A stretch of DNA of 64,000 bases from Brachionus plicatilis. Taxonomy: Eukaryota; Rotifera; Eurotatoria; Ploima; Brachionidae. The notes beneath the pieces were generated by a model. That model was given only the letters and a program-made list of their open reading frames with translations, searched no databases and had not been told where the DNA came from. Location of the stretch: positions 1,460,770 through 1,524,769 of the forward strand of contig QEOQ01000303.1 of NCBI GenBank assembly GCA_010279815.1, given 5' to 3'. Position 1 is the first letter of the stretch. Every line of letters starts with the position of its first letter. Made by a program: the position numbers and the translations under genes. Positions 38,093 to 49,035 of the stretch are shown here, piece by piece.

Positions 38093-39461
38093 AATAAATT
38101 GATATTTCTTCATAAATTTAATACAAAGATACTTTTTTGGATTTAACATACTATGTTAAATAAAAAGTTAATTCTGCAATATCAAAATGCATATTGCTGA
38201 GTGCACGTCATCAAAATGATACTATTTTAAGTAACGGGTACGAAATGATGCTTGTCCGAAACTTTAATTAGGAAAAAAAATTATGATCAGAATAAAGATA
38301 AAAGTGAAAATTCAATAAAATGATCGTTTTTTTCAAGTATCTTTCGATCAAAATTAGATATTGAACTGAAATTTTACACACATATTAAATACAGAATTAG
38401 CTATGAAATGAGTGACTAATTAATATTCGAGTTTGATTTTAAGCACTTTTTTAAGAGTTTTTTTATATTAAAGGTATGGTCCTTTTCTTTTATAAATATT
38501 TCAACGATATTAATATTAAGCTGCTATTTTTAGTATACCATTTAAAAGCTAAGAGCCTAAGCTACAATATAATATATAATACTTAATAGTTGTACAACGA
38601 TTTGATGAAAAATAATTGATTAAAAATTGGTAAAAAAATTTATTATTTTTTAAATTTGTTTTAATATTTAAATTTCTTATTCAAAACCGTATTGTATTAT
38701 TTATATAATTTTTTGATTACTTTAAAAAAAATTTATCGATATTATTTTTATAAAGCTAAACAGATAGAGATTGAAAAAAAGACATTTAAAACATAAATTT
38801 AAAAATTGGTAAAAGTTTATTGTTAATAGTAAATGGATCAGATCTGAAATTTTAAAAAAATTTTGATGAATTTTGGTAAAATCAAAAAAACTGAAGATAT
38901 TTTAAGATAATTTATTTCTCGGACTAAATCTCGTAGATTTGCAATTTTTTTTCATAGAATGCTCAGATAACTGTATTTTATTAAATATATTAAATTTTAC
39001 ATAATGAAAATCAAAAAAAAAAAAAAAAGAGAATTTACTCAAATCTAAAAAATTTTTGGTTTTTTCTTTGAAAATTTTAATCTAATTTTTACGTAAAATT
39101 ACCTAAAATAGAGTTATCGTAGCAGCACTGTAAAAATAGAAAATATAATCATACTTCAACATCAAGAGTTTGATATTTTTTATTTAATTTTGCACTTACA
39201 TATTGTGATCTAATAAAATAAATAATGTCAATCTTATTTTCTAGATTGGATTATTTCTATATTAAATAAATTTTAACCAAATGTAATTGTCTATTAAATT
39301 AAAATATTAAATGGTCTATTCTAAAGATAAAAAAAGAATTTTGATCTCAAAATTTACGAAAGTAAGTTTTTTATTGTTCTAACTCACACGGCCAAAAAAA
39401 TATGAAAAACATTTGGAAAAATAAAAAAAATTATTTTTATTTACATTCTTATTACATAATT
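38093..39461. other. Intergenic, A/T-rich, no gene seen
   Basis: Nothing supportable was found except a repeat end at about 39085-39135, with TACGTAAAATTACC followed by GTAGCAGCACTGTAAAA. That resembles the terminus at 46860-46875. Confidence 0.5.
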
Positions 39462-41260
39462 TTAAAAGCTAATTTTATTCAAATGCTTTATTAAAGTTAC
39501 AATAAAGTCTTTTTGTGCCATGGTCAAAGATTGATCTATCAAATATTGAGGAAGCCAGCCTTTTAGGTTAACATTTAAAATCCAAGTAAACTTTGTAAAA
39601 TTGTCATCTTTGCGTGAAAAAAAATATCCTGTAGGTCCATTTTCGCCTCTCACATAAGACTCTATAACAGGAACTTGGTCTGATTTGCATGCGATTGATG
39701 CCAATATATGCTCCATATTGTCATTGAAATAATAACGATTTAAATTTACAAAATCTCTTTGGGAAACTAGACCACCAGCTTGCTCATGAACACAAACATG
39801 TAATATGGACAAATCTTGCCTGATTTTTGTCACTACTTTAGCCTCCTTTACTGTTACATTCCAATTTGCGCATTCTTCCACTTCATCTCTTAAAACTTTA
39901 AGAAGCAAACTCTCATCAAATGGAATAACTGTATCTAATTTAAACACTTTTCCTATTCCGGAAAAATATTTTGTTTGTAAGGAACAATTAATATTAGCAT
40001 TAATGGAATCAATTTTGACGTTTTTTTCATTCAGTAAGTCAATCAGATTAAATTCGGTTAAGTTCCAATCTTTGTCATCATTTTTTATGCGAACTAGTGT
40101 TTCGAGTAGCTCTTCGCTCAATTTTTCAAATTCTAAATACTTAATTTAAATGATCAATTACTAATCAATTATCAATTATTTGATATATTTTTAAAATTTA
40201 CTTTGCTATTTTTGCCAGCTTCAGGAATGTTTGTTAGAGTTGGTCTAATACTTTTGCTATTTTTAAATCTCGATCGCCTTTGATCTTCCCTTGGGAAAGA
40301 TTTTATAGATTGTGAATCATTTTCTTCATCTGAAAAATCTAGAGAAAAATGACTAAAATGGAAAAAAAAGGTAAAATAAATAAAAAAATTTAAAAACCCC
40401 GAGGAGAATCAAGAGGACTTGCATAAAAAGAAGGCACTTCGGATAGTATTCCTCTTGGAGCATTCACTGACCCGTAATTTGCTCTTGATGTATTAGAAAT
40501 AGTTGAATCGGTATCTTGAATCAATTTAAAGTTAAAAATAAATATTTGATGCAAAATTTACCAAGAAGAACAGCTTTTTTTTTGACGATAGAAAATATTT
40601 TCATATCAAGGTATCCTGTTTGGCCCCAAACAATCAGAAATGATATTATTAAAATTAAATAATCAGTAATAATCTTGTGGGTTCCTTTAATCTTTATGAA
40701 AATTTTAATAGATTATTTTTGATTAAATAAATTTTATACCGCAAAAATAATAACTTTTGATATCAAAAAGCTGGAAGATGCAAAAGTTATAATCTTTAAA
40801 AAAAAAATTATCAACAAAAATAACAACTAGAGTGTTCTTACTGCTGCAGGAATCCAATGGTTTATTTTAAAAATGGTGTAAAATAAATTTAGAAAAATGA
40901 ATCGCACCACTGAGGCAACCTTTTGAAAAATTTAATTGTCCGCGGTTAGATTTATTAAAATAAGAGCATACTGCCACGTCAAACAATGACGAATCAATAT
41001 TGTATTTTTTTATTTCTTCCTCATACGCTTCTTCTATTGAAAGTCCTTTTGTCTTGGAAAAAGTTAAAAGTTTTATTTTAATTGAATTCCAAAAAAACAA
41101 AACATACAGTGCAATAAATTAACCACAGAAGACTGGTGAATGTAAAGTCAAAAAATAAAAATAAAACAAAAGATCGCCTGGTGGCCTTCAGGTTCAATTC
41201 AATTTCACTGCAATTTAAAAGAAAATTTGCATTTTCAGCAGTAAGTCGATTGGATGGCAT
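39462..41260 (-). CDS. STARD3: STARD3 (MLN64)-like cholesterol transfer protein, 8 exons, 475 aa
   Basis: STARD3 sits in late endosomes through its MENTAL domain and moves cholesterol with its START domain at ER contact sites. Exons are 41260-41108, 41052-40972, 40919-40842, 40793-40740, 40691-40562, 40514-40398, 40338-40202 and 40139-39462. All phases agree. The MENTAL domain (about 28-165) has four helices, recognisable from RRSFVLFLFFDFTFTSLLW, EEEIKKYNIDSSLFD, KINHWIPAA, SSSFLISKVI and LIVWGQTGYLDMKIF. A linker with SFYASPLDSP and SDEEND occupies the place of the human phospho-FFAT motif. The START domain (about 255-475) has VSQRDFVNLNRY, YVRGENGPTGYF and LKGWLPQYLIDQSL. Human STARD3 is 445 aa. 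Six introns are only 47-63 nt. One donor is the unusual GTTTTT (after 40398). Confidence 0.93.
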
Positions 41261-41865
41261 CAGGATTGGACAAACATAAAATATTAAGAAATCTTTTAAA
41301 AAATGAATAAATCTAAAATAATTTTAAATTTATCTTTCGATTCAAAAAAAGAATTTAAACATCACTTTTTGTATATGTTGATAATTTTTAAAAATTTTTT
41401 GGTCACATGTCTAATTGAAATTTTTCATAAATTGTTAGTCAAAGCATTTTAAGATATGATTTCTTTTTAGAAATAAAAACATTGTCTTAAAAAAAGGATT
41501 TTTGAACTAATTTAATTTTTTATAAAATTTTTAATTCCAATAATCTTTTTATTAGCAGTACATTCTTTGTAAAATAAAACACAGGATTCTTTTAATGATT
41601 AGAAATTTTTGTTTATTTTTAATCATCAAATTAGAATTAAAAAACAAAAAGATCATTAACGAGGTATTTGCTGGAAAACTTTATCATTCTTTTCTTATTG
41701 TACAAAACTAAAAATAAATAAACAAAGATTTTTAAGAGATCATGATATATACCTTAAACTGGACAGGGTATTTTATTGAAAATAGAAAAAAATGCTGAAA
41801 AAATCGAATTTGATTAAACTAAATCAAAAAATTGATTGATTACTAATTAATATGAAGAATATCGT
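41261..41865. other. Upstream flank of STARD3, featureless
   Basis: A/T-rich sequence that should contain the STARD3 promoter, with no distinctive box. No coding potential was seen. Confidence 0.4.
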
Positions 41866-42270
41866 TTAAAAAAATGATAAATATTTGTTTAGGCAAAATT
41901 GGTTTTGTAATTCGTTTGCTTCTACAAACAGCTGATTTGAATCTTCCTCTTCATCATCAAGATAATCATTCATGACTTTATTTTCGTGAATCAACTTGTC
42001 CAAAACAGAATGCAAATTTAAGCTGTCTACAAGACCACAATTTATCAAATTTTCATCAAAGTCACTGCATATTTCGGATACCTAGTTGATGACATTTGTG
42101 TAACCTGGTGATCCCATATTACCCTCTCTTGCAAAAGTATGATCTGAGTTTATGAACTTATCTTACCATTATATATTCAGATTTTTTGTTAAACCAGCTT
42201 GTTTGACATAATATTTTTGATGACACGGAGCACTATCACAAATTAAGGAGGATTCTTCAAGATCATTGAT
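41866..42270 (-). pseudogene. pogo/Tigger-like DDE transposase remnant
   Basis: On the minus strand, about 42270-42175 reads VINDLEESSLICDSAPCHQK, resembling the second catalytic Asp block (usually LDNAPSH) of pogo-like enzymes, then QAGLTKNLNI. After a break, 42090-41866 reads VSEICSDFDENLINCGLVDSLNL and an acidic tail, like the WV...LI..SF..CGI...LDG region near the C-terminus of that family. The order is right, but stops and frame changes intervene. Assignment rests on short motifs only. Parts up to about 42560 may belong to it. Confidence 0.5.
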
Positions 42271-43157
42271 AACCAAAATGTAGAGACTTCAAAATTGAAA
42301 TTATTCTTAAGACTGAACCTGGGACTAATATCTGAAGACTAAAATTAATACCGTAGCCATATGATGAGGAACTACAGTATTTTTTTTATTAGAAAAAATA
42401 TTTTTTATAGAATTTTTATTTTCGAAAAGAAGTGCATCTATCAAAGAGGAATGGAAAGAACAAAGGAATAAACGAAATGCCTCAGAGCCCTTCAATTAGA
42501 CTAGGGTGTAAATTCAATGTATTATTCCTATGCTCCACAAGAAGCGAGTTCGGGAAAATATTAAATTAAATTACGCCTTAAATTTAAGAATGACACAATT
42601 AATCCTTGTTTTTTTTAAAGATCTGCATTTATTTCATTTGTCTTAAAGTTCAAAATATTTTTTTTTTTATGCTATTATTTATTAAATTTTACTTTATTTT
42701 AATGATCTATAAAATATATATATTTTGATGGAATCATAAATTATAGAAATTCGTTAATTGGCTTTACTTTATCATACTCGTCTCATGTTTTAGATAGCTC
42801 AAAAAAGTCACTTTTAACGAGGCATGAAAAAAGCCTGTAAGCTCTTCTAAAACAGAAAAGTAAATAAAATGAATGTATATTTAAACTCTATTTTTTCAAT
42901 TTTTTTTAAGTGTTGTAAATCGATTTTCAATAATCGACTTAATTTTTTGTCTTTTTTTTTAAATTTATCTTTTAATTGTAGTCGATTCTCAGCGGTAATT
43001 TTAAATTACCTGAAGTTTCTAGATAAAATACTCAGTATAAATTTGAATTCTTAAAATTTGTTCTTCTTTAATTAATTATTGTGAATAAAAGTATTCGCCT
43101 AGTTTTGAATTTAAAAATTTTCGATTTTGAAATCGAAACTTTACGAATTACAAATAA
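42271..43157. other. Intergenic, no gene recognised
   Basis: The part at 42400-42560 has more balanced base use and may be the upstream continuation of the transposase remnant, but no motif could be read. The open frame at 42869-43054 is Phe/Leu-rich chance sequence. Confidence 0.35.
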
Positions 43158-43401
43158 ACTTTAAAAAAAAAGCAAAGTAAAATTCTTGTTGAATTTTCAA
43201 TTTACTTTTTTTGCTCAAAAATTTCAAATGCGCAATTTCATTGCATTGCAATTACAGTCTTTTAACTTTTAAAACTTTCAAATTTCAATTCAAAAAAGTT
43301 GACAATATGCAATATAACTTAATTGCGTATTTGAAATTTTTGAGCAAAAAAAGAAAATTGAAAATTAAACAAAAATTTTACTTTGCATTTTTTTTTAAAG
43401 T
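43158..43401. repeat. Foldback element, about 245 bp, arms about 80 nt
   Basis: The left arm 43158-43237 and the right arm 43321-43401 are inverted copies. Each contains GCAAAGTAAAATT, TTTTTGCTCAAAAATTTC and AAATRCGCAATT. The spacer is about 85 nt. Its termini differ from the GGGCATT family. There are no open frames apart from shadows of the arms. Confidence 0.7.
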
Positions 43402-43767
43402 TTTTTTCCTCGTATACATTTTATTTTTTACGTAAAAAATGTTAAAACACTAAAAGCTCCAGAATAAAAAGTTTAAAAAAATATTTAAGAATGGTAAAAA
43501 ATGTAATTTTTTTGTCATAATAATGGATCTTATTTAAAAAAATTAATTCAACTAACATTTATATTTCAATTAAAAATGATATAGCTATTTATTTTCTGTA
43601 GAATATATTGAACAATACTCATGAGCATGTAGCGAAAAAAATTTTAATTTTTTTGTTTTGCTAGAAAAACTTTTATCATCAACCAAATTCAAAGCTATTT
43701 TTCTCTAAGCATGAATATATTCATATTAATAATTTAAAAATTTTTTTGATTTTAAGGTTATAAATTT

Positions 43768-45031
43768 TTATTCGAAAAAACGCTTTTGGATATATTCTGA
43801 TAGTAAAATTGGAGGCATTTGTAGTCTAAAATTTTGATTATTACAATTAAGTTTTACATTTTTCGCACCATTTGACCCCTCAAAACCTTAATTGAAAAAA
43901 ATATTAAAAATTTAAAAAAAAAAAAAGAATTTTTAAAATAAGATAGCATTAAATATTGATATCGCTAAGTCTTTTTTTTACACAAAGATACAAGCGGCAT
44001 TAGAAATTTACGAACAAAAAATTTAACATAATTCTCATTTTTTTAATTTCTGTAATTTGAAATTTTATCTGATTCAATTTACAGTACCAATATTAAATCA
44101 TATATAAAATTATATTAAAAAACTTAGCATATCTTTTAAATTTTTTTAATATTTAATTTATTTTTAGCCCAAGTGTTGCTTTTTAAATCATTTAATTTAT
44201 TAGTTTTTATTTGTTTTTAATCTACACTGCATTTAAAATATATTAAATATTAAATTACTTTTTGATTTAATATTCAAATATTGGCTCAAACCATAAAGTA
44301 CCATTCTATCAAATGGACAATGAATTTCTGAAATAAAATGTTCCGAATTCGGAGTACATAAAAATAATGGCACAATCTCGCTCTCAAATTTTTTCAAACA
44401 AATCTTTGTTAAAAAATAAAAAGAATCAATTAAGCGTTTAAATTGTATTTTACCAACGAATATTCTTTTCTATAAATTGGTTGCAAATTTTTGTCTATTT
44501 TAAGAAAGCGTTTGTGAGCGCTTATAAAAGGATTGTTATCCAGCTTGGTAATATTTGATTCATGGTTAATAATTTGACTTTCATAATTTGCTAGAAAATC
44601 ATCTTGTTTATCACCGCTTTTTGAGATAAAATCTAACCAATGCTTAATTTTTACAATTAAAGAAGAAAATAGCTTAATATTTAAAATTTTTTAAACTTTA
44701 AGATTTTCTTCATTAGAAATTAGTTTGAAAAAAGGCGAATCGTTTTCGATTAAAATACTTGTTGTTTGAACCATATCATCTTCTTCTTCCAAACTAGCAT
44801 AATCATGACCAAAAAATGAAAGCAGATAGCATACTTAAAACTTAGAGTAAAATATTTTTCTATCTTTTTTGTACTCTTACAGGATTCATGTCTTCTAGCT
44901 TGCCTTTTGCTTCTTATTTTCTTTTGGCTCCTCTTACTGTAGTCATACATTGGATTAGGGATATAATTGTTGCTAGCTTCTTCACTTTGTACGTTTTTGA
45001 CAATGTTTTTTTTCGGTAATTCAGCTTCCAT
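43768..45031 (-). CDS. R3HDM4: R3HDM4-like R3H-domain protein, 6 exons, 237 aa
   Basis: R3HDM4 is a poorly studied protein with one R3H domain, a fold that binds single-stranded nucleic acid. Exons are 45031-44881, 44833-44697, 44642-44454, 44403-44259, 44049-44016 and 43825-43768. Phases join cleanly and the length is an exact multiple of three. The N-terminus has PNPMYDYSKRSQKKIRSKRQ and ARRHES, and the middle has an acidic EEEDD stretch. The C-terminal domain contains FESEIVPLFLCTPNSEHF, FDRMVLYGLSQYLNIKSK, KKMRIM and a final MPPILLSEYIQ, matching the order I recall for R3HDM4. The R3H signature R-x3-H reads RMVLY, so the His is Tyr. Two donors are weak (GTTTAA, GTTCGT). The 34-nt exon 5 is the least certain part. 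Human R3HDM4 is about 268 aa. Confidence 0.72.
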
Positions 45032-46201
45032 TTCGAAAAAATATATGTTTGATATTTTTGAAGTATTTTTGATTGATTTTTTTTGCGTAACAATAAAAAG
45101 ATAAAATATTTTTATTTTATAAAAAATTTATTCTACATAATTTATATTTTTTATAATAAATTCATTTTTATAAGAATGCATATTTTAGTGAAAAATTACT
45201 GAGTTTTTAAATTGTTAAAAGAATTTTGAAAATATGGGAAAATTGAGCAATAGTCTTGCGGAAAGTGAGTTTTTATTTTTGTCTCTTAATTTTTGATAAA
45301 ATAATAAAGGTTTTTATTTTAAATATGAGTATTATTTAAAGACAATTTTTTAAAATTATTTAATTTAAATTAAATTAATTAAAATTGTTTTTTTTTTACG
45401 AAATATAATAAAAGTTTGAGTAATCTTTGATTAAGTGAAAGTAGAGAAATGTAATACCACCTCGGTCGCATCATTTCTATTTTCTATATTATTTGCGACA
45501 GATGTATATTTTCTTTTAAAATAAATAATTTGAATTATCAATTTTTAATTATCATTCTAAAAAATAATTTTAGTTTAATATTGAAAAATGAATAATTGAT
45601 ATTTTCAAAAATTTTACAACTAAGAAAATACTTAAAATTTTTAATCATGATTTTGTTTTTAAAAGCAATGGACTTGTCTAGTATTTGAATTTTTGGACTA
45701 GATTTATTTTAAATTAAATTTAGAAATAATATTGGACGAGCTTTCAATTGAAAAAAAAAAAATTGACTCCCGAAAAGTGTCAGAATTATATAAATCACTT
45801 AAAAAAAGAAAGAATTTTTATAAGTATAAAAACACAGCTTAAAATTAAATTAATAAACAATTTGAATTAAGGTAATTAAAATCGTTATTGAGAAAGAAGG
45901 TGGATGGTCGAACCATTAGTTTATATTTTATCGGTATTTTAAAATTTTATAAATATTAGCGATTAAATATTTTGTATAAAAAATCAGTTAAAAATGTATA
46001 CAAGTTTTTTTAAAAAAATTTTCATTATTTTCCGTATTTTTACTCTTTTTAATTAAAATATACCAAAATTTACCATAATTTAAGTAAAAAAAGGTAAAAA
46101 AAAGGAAAACTTACAAAATTTTTTTTTATATCTTTAAAAATAAAATAATTAAAAAAAATACAAAAAATTTGTAATAAATGTCAAAATTTCGGTTTTTTTT
46201 G
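45032..46201. other. Intergenic, A/T-rich, no gene seen
   Basis: It holds the R3HDM4 promoter side and long A/T runs. No open frame, RNA gene or repeat end was recognised, apart from the 8-nt poly-T at 46193-46200 that borders the next element. Confidence 0.45.
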
Positions 46202-46688
46202 GGCATTGTGAAATTTGGTACAAAAAGCAAAAACAAAATATAATATATACAAAAGCTTAAGTTCTGAAAGGCAAAAACATGTTCTGTAAATTGTAGCAAC
46301 TGATACATCCTTTGTACCACCTATAAACTGATTCTGCAAAATTCTGCAAAATTGAGAACATTGTGAATTTTAGTACAAAAAACAAAAATAAAATATAAAA
46401 GACGCCAGAGTTTTAATTTGAAACGATCAAAACATGTTTTATAAATAATAGCAACTGATGCATCCTCTGTACCACCATTTAAATTCGAGTCGTATTTTTA
46501 TAATATCGCAAATTCACAATTTTCTGAATTTTGCAGATTTATTGCAGAGTTTTGCAGAATCAGTATATCTGTGGTACAAAGGATGTATCAGTTGCTACAA
46601 TTTGCAGAACATATTTTGGTCCTTCACAACTTCTGCTTTGACAATTTTCATATTTTATCTTGTTTTTTGTACTAAAATTCATAATGCC
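46202..46688. repeat. Foldback element GGCATTGTGAA..., about 490 bp with an inner duplicate
   Basis: It starts GGCATTGTGAAATTTGG and ends AAAATTCATAATGCC. Arms of over 120 nt pair through GTAGCAACTGATACATCC and its inverse GGATGTATCAGTTGC. A second left-end copy (ACATTGTGAATTTTAGTACAAA at about 46358, then GCAACTGATGCATCC) lies inside, so the left arm is duplicated. The core has TTGCAGAGTTTTGCAG. It is flanked by poly-T on both sides, which makes the target duplication unreadable. Confidence 0.75.
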
Positions 46689-46729
46689 TTTTTTTTTGGA
46701 CATTTTGGTTATTACTATATTTTACTTTA

Positions 46730-46875
46730 TTTTACGAAAAATATACGTAAAATACCGTAAATTTACTAAATTTTACTTGGGCAATTTTACGTAAATTTTC
46801 GTAAATTTACCATATTTTACGTAAAATATAGTAAAATATAGTAAAATACATATATCGTAACACCACTGTAAAATG
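46730..46875. repeat. TACGTAA-rich repeat patch with GTAACACCACTGTAAAA end
   Basis: Within 140 nt there are many TTTACGTAAA-like words and GTAAATTTAC palindromes, ending in CGTAACACCACTGTAAAA. That end compares with GTAGCAGCACTGTAAAA at about 39118. It is probably the subterminal array of a mobile element family. It directly follows one foldback element and precedes another. Confidence 0.5.
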
Positions 46876-46880
46876 ATCCT

Positions 46881-47306
46881 GAAAGAACAAAACTCTATTT
46901 GCATTGAAATTTGGACCTTTTTCTATTAATTAAGGAAAAACGAGTTCATATAGAATTATATATTAAATGAAAGATCTTGGACTCATCTTTCGGCAAAATT
47001 ATTTAATTTTTTTGATTTCCAAATAAAAATGTCAATTTTGGCAAAAAGAAAATGTTTTTTTTTTTACAAAATAAACTTTACAAATGAATTTGCAACGATT
47101 ATTTTTTAGCTAAAAAATTCTTTAGCTAAAAAATATGAAAGAACTTTCAAAAAAAGTTCATTATAACATTAATTTTTTTAATTTCTAGCCACAACTACAT
47201 TTTAAATATGTATTCAGCTTTGACATATAATTCTATATGAACTCGTTTTTCCTTAATTAATAGAAAAAGGTCCAAATTTCAATGCAAATAGAGTATTGTT
47301 CTTTGA
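46881..47306. repeat. Foldback element, about 425 bp, arms about 80 nt
   Basis: Arms 46881-46963 and 47225-47306 are inverted copies, with only a few differences, through CTATTTGCATTGAAATTTGG and GGAAAAACGAGTTCATATAG. The interior is A/T-rich. The termini differ from the GGCATT family, so this is a second family of the same architecture. Confidence 0.8.
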
Positions 47307-47324
47307 AGAATACTGATTACTTAT

Positions 47325-47830
47325 AATGGCTAATCAATTGCAATTGTCCATAAAAAAAATGAAATTTCTTCATTCTTCAAAACTACTGTAGGTGTTAAAC
47401 AAGGGCATCTTGAAGTTTAGGATCAAAAAAATCAGATCAAAAAGTAATTTTTTTATAACTTTTGAATGGTATTTGATTAAATTTCTCTGCAAAAACTCTG
47501 CAATTTTGCAGGAAAATGCATGTCATTAAAAAGTATTTAATTCAACTGCGCAATTTAATTGCAGAGTTTTTGCAGAGCCTTTTCTAATATTCAGCATGTT
47601 TTTTGCATTATTTAGCATTTTGCAGAGAGATTTAATCAAATACCATTCAAAAGTTATAAAAAAATTACTTTTTGATCTGATTTTTTTGATCCTAAACTTC
47701 AAGATGCCTTAAACAAGGCGACCCATTTTCATCAAATTTATTTTCAATTTACGTAGAAGATCTAATTAATGAAACAATGGACAATGATTTAAATTAAAAA
47801 CGAAAATTTACGCTTAAAATTACATTTACT
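47325..47830 (+). pseudogene. LINE reverse transcriptase remnant split by a foldback element
   Basis: Before the insertion the + strand encodes SSFFKTTVGVKQG. After it the same frame continues DPFSSNLFSIYVEDLINE. Together they are RT block B of a non-LTR element (the GVRQGD...LSPxLFNxYxxDL region). The insertion at 47404-47708 separates them between the Gly and Asp codons. No other RT motif is present, so the host LINE copy is itself a short fragment. Confidence 0.75.
47404..47708. mobile_element. Foldback (MULE-like) element, 305 bp, 9-bp TSD
   Basis: The element begins GGCATCTTGAAGTTTAGG and ends in the inverted form CCTAAACTTCAAGATGCC. Its arms are about 93 nt with a single clear mismatch. 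It is bordered by TTAAACAAG at 47395-47403 and 47709-47717. A 9-bp duplication and long terminal inverted repeats are typical of Mutator-like elements. The interior has CTGCAATTTTGCAGG and TTGCAGAGTTTTTGCAGAG, shared with the other foldback copies. It has no coding capacity. Confidence 0.85.
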
Positions 47831-48065
47831 ATTTTAAAAATTAGAACAGCTAAAATGAGCAGATTAATGACAGAAATAAAAAAATTCAAAAATTTATATA
47901 GAATATTTATTTATCGTTTGAATGCAACGAATTGTCGAAAATTAAATAACATCCAATAAATAATATACGAAAATTTTTTAAACCAAAGTCGAATCAAAAT
48001 ATGAAAATGTAAATCAACCATCTCTCATGTTCCATTGTTCTAGAGAGTAATTATTTCAGAATTTT

Positions 48066-49035
48066 TCAGTTTGATTTGTTTAAAATGGGTCTTGCGTACT
48101 CGACAAACTCGTCGATCAAAACTGGCCAAGCACCTTCTTCGTCATAATTTGAAAAATCTCTATTTATATTGATTGCAAATTCGAGTAAAAGATTCCATGT
48201 ATCCTTAGATATACTTTTTTTGTGATGCTCCTTTGGTTTATTTCATTAATTAATTGTATAAATTATTAGATCAATTTTATAGTTTACGTTAAGAAAGTCA
48301 ATCCACAAGTTTAAATAGGAAAATTTCTCATTTAAAATCATTTTCCAATATTCGACGGCATCTTCTAGGTCCAAGCTTTTCTGAGATGGATTCTTACCAA
48401 AATTAAATGTGAAATGGTACAAATCCTTGAACTTGTTTAAATCATTGTTTAATTCGGCATCGATTTGATATATTTTATTTCTCAATTTTTCTATTGAATC
48501 GCACCTTAAAATATGAATATCATTTTTAATTCACTTTTAAATGTTTTCTCATTCAAAATTTGAAGCTAATTCAAAGAAATTTTGAAGAAGAAAAAAAATC
48601 GTTTCCAATCAATTACCCTAGCTCGTTCATTGCGTTGTAAAATTCTTCTTTAGAAAACTCGCCTTGCACCTGGGCTTTGAATTTCCAAGCAAGAACAAGG
48701 ACTATTTTGTCATCTAATTTAAAGTTTAGGTCATTAAGAAATTTGCATACGCCTTCTTGAGTCATCTTTTCGGCATTAGCTGGCAAACTATAATCTTTGT
48801 ACAGATTCCATAATTGGTCGAGTTTTTTTCTGTCTGCTAAACTTTTTGAGCTTGAACTCTCGCCACTTCGCCTAGATGGACCAGAATCAAGGCTGAGATA
48901 ATAAGCATCTACGGCCAGGTCCAGCTTCCAATCATGCTGGCTCAGATAAAAAAGCGCATTTTTCTCATTTGCCTGTGTGAAATTAATAAATTGAGCAACT
49001 AACTTTTGTTTTTGTTTACTGCTTATGGAACTCAT
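48066..49035 (-). CDS. DCUN1D1: DCUN1D (DCN1-like) cullin neddylation co-E3, 3 exons, 266 aa
   Basis: DCN1-like proteins bind the cullin WHB domain and acetylated UBE2M and speed NEDD8 transfer to cullins. Exons are 49035-48617, 48504-48288 and 48230-48066. GT/AG borders and phases fit. The N-terminal UBA-like domain (about 8-48) has [18 protein letters not shown] and [13 protein letters not shown] Ser-rich linker follows, then the PONY/cullin-binding domain with [66 protein letters not shown] and [20 protein letters not shown]. The length is near human DCUN1D1 (259 aa) and the presence of a UBA domain favours DCUN1D1/2 over 3-5. It is divergently paired with the LRAT-like gene. The stop is TGA. 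Confidence 0.95.

Noticed and set aside
41866..42048. Acidic 60-codon frame as a last exon of the R3HDM4-like gene
   Set aside because: The R3HDM4 C-terminus is already found at 43825-43768; this frame fits a pogo-like transposase end better.
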